A DNA stretch of 46,499 nucleotides from NCBI GenBank assembly GCA_964415395.1, contig CAYPZU010000008.1:1-46499 (forward strand). The letters are read 5' to 3'. Below the pieces are notes generated by a model that saw only the letters and a program-made list of their open reading frames with translations, was not told the DNA's origin and searched no databases. The position numbers and the translations under genes are program-made. Position 1 is the stretch's first letter; each line of letters begins with the position of its first letter. Source of the DNA: CAYPZU01 sp964415395. Lineage in GTDB: Bacteria; Chlamydiota; Chlamydiia; Chlamydiales; SM23-39. Of this stretch, positions 8,018 to 14,777 are shown piece after piece.

Positions 8018-9006
8018 CGATCGCTTCCCATCAGATATTCCTGCACGTATTCGCGAACCGACTCTTCGATGGGAGTCGTCCGAATCACTGCAGGCTCGGA
8101 TGAGAAGATCTTAAGAAATTTGCGCATGTCGGCGCAAGTGTAATTCTGGTATTGCCGATTCAGTTCGGGCGGCATCTCGATGTATTGGATGTTCGCCCGT
8201 TTTTTCAGCGCTCTAAAAAGTCCATCGGCCAGCTCGTTCCATGTCGTCGCAGTCCCCAGTCCGATATTGTAAATGCCCGTCACATGCCGATGCTGCGGCT
8301 CCAAAAGCGCGCACGTCATTTTCACCGCATCTTTCAAATAGATGAAATCGCGCATCTGCCCGCCGTCGCCATATTTCGGATCGTTCGACTTGTAAAGCTG
8401 GATGACGCCCTCTCCCTGCGCCTTGTGCATCATCTTCAGCACCATCGACGCCATCCGCCCCTTGTGATACTCGTTCGGCCCGAACACGTTGAAATACTTC
8501 AGACCAACCACTTTATCCAGCATCCCCTCGCGCTTGAGCCAGAGATCGGCCAGATGCTTCGAAAACGCGTACATATTGATCGGACGCAGCGTTTCCAACG
8601 CCCCCTCATCATCCGAAAACCCGAGCTGGCCGTCTCCATAGGTCGCAGCCGAAGAAGCATAGACGAACCGCTTCCCTCTCTCGACCGCCCACTGGGCCAG
8701 CCGGATCGTATAGCGGGTGTTATTTCCCAACAGATAATCGCCGTTGGACTCCATCGTATCGGAGCAGGCGCCCAAGTGGACGAACGCGTCGACTTCGTCT
8801 CCCCGCTCTTTCAGCCAGTCAAAGAGCTGATGGCGCGAGATCAGATCGTTAAAACGCTTTCCAACCAGATTCTTCCACTTGTCGCTCTGCTTGATATCGT
8901 CGACCAACAGCAAGCTTTCATGGCCCTGGTTGTTCAGATGCCTGACGACGCCCGATCCGATCATCCCGGCCGCGCCCGTCACAACAATTATTGGCTTTCT
9001 ACCCAT
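8011..9006 (-). CDS. hldD: ADP-L-glycero-D-manno-heptose 6-epimerase
   Basis: HldD inverts C6 of ADP-heptose to give the donor for inner-core LPS heptose. The protein is an extended short-chain dehydrogenase: NADP-binding VTGAAGMIGSGVVRHL at the N-terminus, YASSAATYG with the active Ser, and the Tyr-x3-Lys pair in MYAFSKHL. Downstream motifs KYFNVFGPNEYHKGRMAS and GQMRDFIYLKDAV are characteristic of HldD. Length from the chosen ATG (9006) is 331 residues; an upstream in-frame ATG at 9054 would add 16 residues without homology, and AGAG lies 6 bases before the chosen start. It is the third gene of a minus-strand envelope-sugar cluster and overlaps the kinase gene. Confidence 0.95.
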   Translation of the reverse strand: MGRKPIIVVTGAAGMIGSGVVRHLNNQGHESLLLVDDIKQSDKWKNLVGKRFNDLISRHQLFDWLKERGDEVDAFVHLGACSDTMESNGDYLLGNNTRYTIRLAQWAVERGKRFVYASSAATYGDGQLGFSDDEGALETLRPINMYAFSKHLADLWLKREGMLDKVVGLKYFNVFGPNEYHKGRMASMVLKMMHKAQGEGVIQLYKSNDPKYGDGGQMRDFIYLKDAVKMTCALLEPQHRHVTGIYNIGLGTATTWNELADGLFRALKKRANIQYIEMPPELNRQYQNYTCADMRKFLKIFSSEPAVIRTTPIEESVREYVQEYLMGSDRW

Positions 9007-9078
9007 ATCATTCTCTGCTAAACCCCCTGAGTCTAGCAGAGGAATCCCGCCCAATCAACCAATTCCCGAGCTGGCCGC

Positions 9079-9852
9079 CTATTCAGCTTCGCTCATCATC
9101 CGAAGGGCTTCCTGGTCGGAGAGGATATGGCAGAAATTCGAGTGGAGGTATTGGAAGGCGGCCACGTCTGGCCGGAACGCCGCTTTCCTCGAGTCGGAAT
9201 AGCTGTAGCGGAGGCCGATGAAATCGACCGCCCTCTTACCCGCCTCTTTCTCCACTTCCATCAGATGGCTCTTCTTGTCGTTGAGGAAAATGATCCGCAG
9301 AGGATGAATCCCCGTCCGGTTCAAAAACTCGAACAGAGCCTCCCCTTTATTCGTCCCCGATGTGAAGAGAATCCCGTTCCGGAATAAAACGCCGTGATGG
9401 CCGACAGGAAAATAGCAATCCTCTTTCGAAGGCGCCGTGGCATGGAGGTCGATCCGGTTTTCCAAAAGCTGCAGCGAGGTGCGCGTCGCCAAGGCAAGCC
9501 CCTGGGTCGTCAGCCCCATAATCCGCACTCCCCGCTCCTGTAAATTCCGGATCAGGAGATCCGCCGCCGGCTCGACAATCTCCATCCTGGTGAGATGGCG
9601 GACCGCCTCCCATTCAGCCAGGGATTTGTCCAGCGCCTTTGAAAAAGAGACGCCCCGATCGAGCCGCTGCTTCAGCCGCAACGAGAACCATTCGTCGCAG
9701 CCGAGCATCTGCGCAGGGATGAGCAGCGTGTCGTCGATATCGAGCACAAGAAGGCAGTCGGGCGTGAGATAGTGTTCGACGTGGCGGATATGCGGCGCTT
9801 CGACAATGTGCGCCGAGAGCGCGGCGGCGTAGAGGAGAAAGAGAAATCGCAT
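9079..9852 (-). CDS. Exported HAD-like DUF2608 protein
   Basis: The 257-residue protein starts with a signal peptide (MRFLFLLYAAALSAHIVEA) and then shows a haloacid-dehalogenase-type first motif, LLVLDIDDTLL (Asp38, Asp40). Further along are GLTTQGL (likely motif II Thr) and IIFLNDKKSHL (likely motif III/IV). This matches the DUF2608 family known from Chlamydiae and Legionella-type intracellular bacteria, whose function is not established; a periplasmic or secreted phosphatase is the reasonable guess. GGGA stands 6 bases before the ATG at 9852; a longer reading from 9909 would hide the signal peptide. It lies between a glycosyltransferase gene and hldD in the same direction. Confidence 0.85.
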   Translation of the reverse strand: MRFLFLLYAAALSAHIVEAPHIRHVEHYLTPDCLLVLDIDDTLLIPAQMLGCDEWFSLRLKQRLDRGVSFSKALDKSLAEWEAVRHLTRMEIVEPAADLLIRNLQERGVRIMGLTTQGLALATRTSLQLLENRIDLHATAPSKEDCYFPVGHHGVLFRNGILFTSGTNKGEALFEFLNRTGIHPLRIIFLNDKKSHLMEVEKEAGKRAVDFIGLRYSYSDSRKAAFRPDVAAFQYLHSNFCHILSDQEALRMMSEAE

Positions 9853-9913
9853 AGAGATCCCATGTAAAAAATGGGGAATCATAGGGAAGGAAATAGAAAA
9901 ACAAAACAAGAAT

Positions 9914-10633
9914 TTATTTTGGAAGAGACTGGGCGATTTGCGCTTTCAGCGCGCCGCCGAGAAAATGGCGGATGAGAGCGTTTCCATTGGGTTCGTCTGC
10001 CGGCCAATTGCACTCGGAAGGCAAAATAAATAGAGGCGGCTTCAATTTGTAAATAGCCCGGGAGAGCGCCTGCTGATCGCTGATATGGTCGCAATTCCTC
10101 TCTTCCACCTCCTCAACCCATTTCTCCAGGATGGGACTGTTCGGGATAAAAGGAACAACGCCTGAATTATAATTGACCTCTTCGGGGAGAAGAAATCCCG
10201 CTTTGGCATGTTCGCGCTGCACCGATTCCGGCTCAGGGACGAGAGCGATCTCAGCCCCAAACATCAGGCACTGGAATAGCGGATCGAGCCGGCCGAGCAC
10301 CTGGCAATCGAGATCGAGCCAGAGCGAGCGGGAAAAAGGGGAAAGGAGGAATGCGTAAGGTTTCAAAAACCAGAGCGGCCGTTTGGCCCAGATTCCATTT
10401 CCGTAGCGGGCGGACCATTGATCCGCCGCGTCTTTCGCCACAGGCTGCATTGAAAAAGGAGGCGGCGGCAAACGAGCCCGCTCCCCTCTTGCATCGCAAA
10501 AGGAGGCCGCTTTTTCGCTCATGCCGAAATCGACGAAGAGAACCGGGAACGCATTTTCCCTCTGGTAATGTTCCCACCACCAGGGCAAAAGCCATTCCTG
10601 ATTCCGGTCGCAGCCGACAACAACCCCTTCCAT
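9914..10633 (-). CDS. Putative glycosyltransferase (GT-A fold, DxD)
   Basis: The 239-residue protein has the hallmarks of a nucleotide-sugar glycosyltransferase of GT8-like type: an N-terminal strand region (MEGVVVGCDRN), KPYAFLLSPFSRSLWLDLDC with the metal-binding Asp-x-Asp at 107-109, NYNSGVVPFI, and DHISDQQALSRAIY, the conserved acceptor-side Asp-Gln. No signal or membrane helix is seen. It is the first gene of the cluster glycosyltransferase, DUF2608, hldD, heptose kinase, so a role in LPS core or another surface glycan is likely. The specific sugar is unknown. It is slightly shorter than most GT8 enzymes. Confidence 0.75.
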   Translation of the reverse strand: MEGVVVGCDRNQEWLLPWWWEHYQRENAFPVLFVDFGMSEKAASFCDARGERARLPPPPFSMQPVAKDAADQWSARYGNGIWAKRPLWFLKPYAFLLSPFSRSLWLDLDCQVLGRLDPLFQCLMFGAEIALVPEPESVQREHAKAGFLLPEEVNYNSGVVPFIPNSPILEKWVEEVEERNCDHISDQQALSRAIYKLKPPLFILPSECNWPADEPNGNALIRHFLGGALKAQIAQSLPK

Positions 10634-10716
10634 GCTTTATTGATAGCTGAAAATGGATTTTTTATTAACAAGACCCTCTCCTAAAATCTGATGGCAACGG
10701 CTCTTCCATCGCTCCT

Positions 10717-11194
10717 ATCGTTGAATCGTTCTTACCGTTGAGACCGTTGCATAACCCACCGGCGTTGTCCGTATAAGAAGGGACAGGATACGCAAGATCG
10801 CATCCCACCCCAGAAAAGATGCTTTTCAGGGGCCCCGGGCGGCATGATCTGCAAGATAGATCATTTCATCCTGTTTTTCTTGCACAACACAAGGCATTCG
10901 CTACCGCCAGATACTTCATTGGCTCCGCCTGGCATTCTCCCGTCAGACATTGGAGCTTTTCAGCTCAACCACTACTTGCTTTTCAACAATAAGAAGGGAA
11001 CAGACACCCCAATTTTCCATCCTCCCTCAGCTAGTAATCCCCTCCTTTTTCACTCAGTTTATCTTGCCCATCATGCCGCCCGGGGCCCCTGAAAAGCATC
11101 TTTTCTGGGGAGGGATTGCGATCTTGCCTATCCTGTCTCTTCTTATAAGGCAAACGCTGGTGAGTTATGCAACGGTCTCAACGATTTAACGATG
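10717..11194. repeat. Long inverted-repeat element, MITE-like
   Basis: Positions 10717-10858 and 11060-11194 are imperfect reverse complements of each other over about 135-140 bases, separated by about 200 bases. Matching blocks include GAGACCGTTGCATAAC (left from 10740; right as its complement ending at 11179) and CAGAAAAGATGCTTTTCAGG with the following GGCCCCGGGCGGCATGAT. The left arm carries a 9-base insertion near 10731. The interior has no convincing gene. The GAGACC...TTGCA ends resemble IS5-group terminal repeats, which is inference from memory. It fills most of the 637-base space between the glycosyltransferase and the next gene; the flanks at 10634-10716 and 11195-11270 show nothing else. 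Confidence 0.75.
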
Positions 11195-11270
11195 GGAAAA
11201 ATCCCCCGGGCTCCCAATGATTTTTTTCCCTCGGCGAGCTCGGCGGATATTTTCTTAAAATGATTGCTGG

Positions 11271-11546
11271 TTAATCATCGAGCATTCCCATCCGCTGCTC
11301 CACATTGTGGAGGATCGCCGCGGCGATGAGCTGCCCCGACTCTTTCTCAGTCGGGTCGATCGCCCGGCCGCCGGATGCGTCCCAGATCAGCTGGTCGATC
11401 TTGCGCCGCTCTTCTTCCGGAAGCTGGAGAAGCCCTTCGACTCCCCTTTCTACTTCGCCGAAAAAAAAGGCCTCGGCCGTCTTCGCCTGCTGCTGCAGGG
11501 AACGAACATATTCCTTCATCGCATGGGAGAGAACTTCTGGACTCAT
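11271..11546 (-). CDS. Hypothetical protein (91 aa), second of a coupled pair
   Basis: The 91-residue acidic helical protein (MSPEVLSHAMKEYVRSL...) has a central EEERRKIDQLIWDASGG and no signal or membrane segment. Its ATG overlaps the stop of the upstream 182-residue gene in an ATGA, so it is made together with that protein and may bind it. I recognise no family. The size and acidic helical nature are compatible with a small chaperone or partner protein, but no sequence motif proves this. Confidence 0.65.
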   Translation of the reverse strand: MSPEVLSHAMKEYVRSLQQQAKTAEAFFFGEVERGVEGLLQLPEEERRKIDQLIWDASGGRAIDPTEKESGQLIAAAILHNVEQRMGMLDD

Positions 11547-12091
11547 TGGATCCTCGCAGCGTTGCGCAGAACCTGAGCCTGCTGCACAGCATTCATCTGC
11601 TGGAAGGGAAGAACCGATTGGGTTTTAAATACCTGGTCCGCCAGGTTGTAGACTTCCTGTGCAAATGGGATCTCAATCCCCTCTGCGCCGCTTTTCAAAT
11701 CGAGCATCGAAACGACTGGGGATACATAGCGGAAATGCATGTGTTTCACCTGAGCGCGGATCGTATCCAATTCAGGAGACTGGACGTCTTTCAAAACCGC
11801 AACGCGGTCCTCGAGATCGATGATCGATTCGGCGAGCGCCTCGGGATCCATCGCGTCCCAGTTTGCGGCCACTTGATCCACGCGCCCCGCCAACTCATCC
11901 TGAACAGCGAGCTGGACGATTTTGCGGTTGGAAAGAGCCTTTTCTTTTGGCTGAGCGCCTATCTGCTTGCCCAGCTGCGTTGTTTTTTCAGCCGTCCGGA
12001 CGAACGGATTCTCGATCTCGTCCTGCCCAGGAACTTCGTCCCCGCCGATCGGGGAAAAATTTACGCCCTCTGAAGGGAAATGAATATCCAC
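11543..12091 (-). CDS. Hypothetical protein (182 aa), first of a coupled pair
   Basis: The protein starts at a GTG (12091) with GGGG 5 bases upstream; no better ATG is in frame. The first 40 residues are polar and low in structure (VNFSPIGGDEVPGQDEIENP), the rest helical with many Ala, Val, Gln and Asp and a Gln/Asn-rich end (FQQMNAVQQAQVLRNAARIQ). There is no signal peptide, membrane helix or recognised motif. A disordered N-terminus followed by a helical body is seen in many type III effectors, but that is weak evidence. The 116 bases upstream are very AT-rich and contain a 7-bp hairpin (GCTAATT/AATTAGC, 12174-12194). Confidence 0.65.
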   Translation of the reverse strand: MDIHFPSEGVNFSPIGGDEVPGQDEIENPFVRTAEKTTQLGKQIGAQPKEKALSNRKIVQLAVQDELAGRVDQVAANWDAMDPEALAESIIDLEDRVAVLKDVQSPELDTIRAQVKHMHFRYVSPVVSMLDLKSGAEGIEIPFAQEVYNLADQVFKTQSVLPFQQMNAVQQAQVLRNAARIQ

Positions 12092-12207
12092 ACAAACCCC
12101 ACACTTTATTACGTTATTATTTATTAGAGGCGATTGTATAAACCTAATTCACCTTCTTTAATAATACTATACCGCTAATTTAGTTACAATTAGCAGAAAT
12201 TATTTTA

Positions 12208-13425
12208 TCAAATAATAATTTTAAAAGAGCGCTGGATGCAGGCTTCAACGGAGGCTCCGTCGATGTAATTGCCTAAGAGAGACAGAAATGGGAACTTTTG
12301 CTTCGCCCGCTCTTCGAAGCGGGAGATCTTTTCATGATAGCCCACTTCGAATTGGGGAATCGATTTTTTGGCGTAGAAGAGAGAGGTTTTCAACGGTTCG
12401 CGCTGAATGCCCAGATGGTTTTTCGCAGCCAAAAGCGTCGCTTTTTCCGGATCCGGCGTTTCGCTGCGCAGGAGCGCGGTGAGGCGCGTCTCGCCTTTGC
12501 TGCTTTGCTGCGGGAAAACAGAAGAGTCGAAGATCATTCCGAGCAGCGGCTCCTTTTCGCAGGTGGGAACGAGATAGCCGAATCCCTTTTTCAGCAACAC
12601 ATCTCCCTCGAAGACAAGATTGGCTTCCCACATCGACCCGACCGTAAACTCTTCGCCCAGAAGCTTCCCCGCCGCATGCGCAGGCAGGGCGGAATAGATC
12701 CGGTCTGCGCTCCACACTCTTCTTCCTGCCCAGATCCCGTCGGGGCGGATCGCCTCAGCTTCGCAGTTGTAGATCACTTCAACGGAACTTTGCCTCTCAA
12801 GGGCGGCGATCAGGCTCTCCATTCCATTTTGGAGCGAAAAGAGGCCGCGGGGCTTTTTTTTCTTTTTCCCTCGCGAAGAGAACATCCCTTTCAGGACCGA
12901 TCCGTTTTCCTGTTCCCATTTGAAGAGGATGGGAAAGCAGGAGCGGATCGAGAGCTTCCGGATATCGCCGCCGTAGATGCCGAGCGTCAGCGGATCGAAG
13001 AGGGTCTCGGCTGCCCGCGGGCTGAATCTCCGGGCGGCAAAATCGTAGATCGACTCATCCTCTCCCGATCCTTTGGGAATGAAGGGCTCGAGAAGAAGCG
13101 ATGGAATGATGCGGGGAATCATCGAGCCTACAGAGCGGAGCTTCCCCTTACATAAGAGATAACGGCGATTGGCAGACGGGTCGGAAAAGATCAATTCGTC
13201 TTCAAGCCCCGTATCGCGGATCAATTGAAGCAAAGCCGGGCAGCGGCTCGCCTGAAATGTCCGTGGCCCCTTCTCGAAAAAATATGCCCCTCTCTCGGTC
13301 CGGATCCATCCGCCGAGCCGGCTCTCCTTTTCGAGCAGCGTGATTTTCGCGTCCGGGTATTTTTTTCGAAGAAACCAGGCGGCGCTCAGTCCGGAAATCC
13401 CGCCGCCGAGAATGAGAAATTTCAT
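12208..13425 (-). CDS. hemG: Protoporphyrinogen oxidase (HemY-type, chlamydial hemG)
   Basis: This FAD enzyme oxidises protoporphyrinogen (or coproporphyrinogen) late in haem synthesis. The N-terminus has the dinucleotide-binding ILGGGISGLSAAWFL followed by the FAD-ribose Glu in ITLLEKESRLGGWIRT, and the family's RGAYFFEKGPRTF. Further segments (LFDPLTLGIYGGD, GLFSLQNGMESLI) are typical of HemY. At 405 residues it is slightly short. Its start overlaps the hemN stop by 4 bases; in Chlamydia the gene called hemG occupies the same place next to hemN. It is the last gene of the operon hemE, P-type ATPase, hemN, hemG. Confidence 0.93.
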   Translation of the reverse strand: MKFLILGGGISGLSAAWFLRKKYPDAKITLLEKESRLGGWIRTERGAYFFEKGPRTFQASRCPALLQLIRDTGLEDELIFSDPSANRRYLLCKGKLRSVGSMIPRIIPSLLLEPFIPKGSGEDESIYDFAARRFSPRAAETLFDPLTLGIYGGDIRKLSIRSCFPILFKWEQENGSVLKGMFSSRGKKKKKPRGLFSLQNGMESLIAALERQSSVEVIYNCEAEAIRPDGIWAGRRVWSADRIYSALPAHAAGKLLGEEFTVGSMWEANLVFEGDVLLKKGFGYLVPTCEKEPLLGMIFDSSVFPQQSSKGETRLTALLRSETPDPEKATLLAAKNHLGIQREPLKTSLFYAKKSIPQFEVGYHEKISRFEERAKQKFPFLSLLGNYIDGASVEACIQRSFKIII

Positions 13426-14777
13426 ACCGCCCTCGAATATTGTCCCTTGGAAAGATAGGCGTCGAACGCCGACGCGATGATCCGGATGAAGAGGCGCCCA
13501 ACAGGAGTTGGAAGGAGCTTTTCGGGCGTCTCTTCCAGAAATCCCTCCCCTTTCAATTCATCGAGAGGGAAGGCGAAAGGATGGCCGAACCGGTCTTCGT
13601 ATTCGCGCTTGTCCAGCTCGAAATGGCACATCAGAGACTGGATGATCCAGCGGCGCCGGATATCCTCTTCGCTTAAGATAAATCCCCTGTGGACGGGAAG
13701 CGATCCCCTGGCAACGCAATTTTGGTAATCGGCAAGATCCTTGAGATTATGGAAAAAAGCGTTCTCTATAAATCCGATCGACGTGACTCCCATTCCGATC
13801 ATATCGTCAGCAAGCTTCATCGAATAGCCCTGGAAATTGCGGGTGAGCCGCCTTTCGAAATAGGCTTTCGACATCGGATCGGTTGTCAGAGCGAAATGAT
13901 CCATCCCGATCGCGGTGTAGCCGCCGCGCATAAACTTTTCGCGCGCCTCGACATAGATCTTAAACTTCTCCTCGGTGGAAGGAAGCGTCTCGTCGGGTAT
14001 CGCTTTCTGATGGGCTTTGAGCCAGGGGACTTTGGCGTAGGAATAAAACGCGATCCGGTCGGGCTTGAGCTGAAGGAGCTTTTCAACCGTTTTCCCGAAT
14101 CGGGCAGCCGTTTGGAGCGGCAGGCCGTAGATGAGATCGATATTGATCCCCTCGAATCCCAGCTCTCTGGCCCTCCAATACGTTTCGACAGTCATCTCCT
14201 CGCTCTGCCTTCTGCGGACGGCTTCCTGCACATCCGGGTCGAGATCCTGCACGCCGAAGCTCACGCGGTTGAACCCAAGTTTTTTCAGGTGCGCAAGCTT
14301 CCTTCCCTGATCGGCGAACACGGTGCGCGGATCGACTTCGATCGAGATTTCGGCGTCGGGGAGGAAATGGAAGCGAGTCTTGAGCAAATCGACCGTCTGA
14401 TCGAATTCCTCTTCCGTTAGAGAGGTCGGCGTGCCGCCTCCGAAGTGGAGCTGCGAGACACTCCGCCTCGATGGAAATTGATCTGCGATGAGAGCGATTT
14501 CTTTCAAGAGATGGGCATGGTAGAGAGACTGCCTTTCAGGTTTGCGGTTCAAAACGACCGAGCAGCCGCAGAAAAGGCACATCGATTTGCAAAACGGGAT
14601 ATGGAGATAGAGCGAGAGCGGTTTTTCCGTGCGGCCGAACGCGGCGAGCTTCTCTCTATAGGCAGATTCGTCGATCGCATAAAACTGGGGCGCGGTGGGA
14701 TAGCTGGTGTAGCGCGGAACGGAACGGTTCCATTTCGCGAGAAGCTCAGGGTCGACTTGGATGAGATCGGTCGCCAT
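13422..14777 (-). CDS. hemN: Oxygen-independent coproporphyrinogen III oxidase
   Basis: HemN is a radical-SAM enzyme that decarboxylates coproporphyrinogen III without oxygen. The cluster motif is FCKSMCLFCGC (Cys-x3-Cys-x2-Cys), preceded by YLHIPF and followed by HFGGGTPTSL. Other family segments are GVQDLDPDVQEAVRR and IYGLPLQT. The C-terminal HemN-type helical domain is complete, and residues before the cluster (VPRYTSYPTAPQF) are those of true HemN rather than HemW. I use the ATG at 14777, giving 451 residues; a longer open frame to 14963 lies inside the ATPase gene and lacks homology. The start lies 32 bases inside the end of the upstream gene. Confidence 0.94.
   Translation of the reverse strand: MATDLIQVDPELLAKWNRSVPRYTSYPTAPQFYAIDESAYREKLAAFGRTEKPLSLYLHIPFCKSMCLFCGCSVVLNRKPERQSLYHAHLLKEIALIADQFPSRRSVSQLHFGGGTPTSLTEEEFDQTVDLLKTRFHFLPDAEISIEVDPRTVFADQGRKLAHLKKLGFNRVSFGVQDLDPDVQEAVRRRQSEEMTVETYWRARELGFEGINIDLIYGLPLQTAARFGKTVEKLLQLKPDRIAFYSYAKVPWLKAHQKAIPDETLPSTEEKFKIYVEAREKFMRGGYTAIGMDHFALTTDPMSKAYFERRLTRNFQGYSMKLADDMIGMGVTSIGFIENAFFHNLKDLADYQNCVARGSLPVHRGFILSEEDIRRRWIIQSLMCHFELDKREYEDRFGHPFAFPLDELKGEGFLEETPEKLLPTPVGRLFIRIIASAFDAYLSKGQYSRAV

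Noticed and set aside
10844..11092. 82-codon frame inside the inverted repeat
   Set aside because: No ribosome-binding site, composition unlike neighbours, and it runs into the repeat arm; treated as non-coding.
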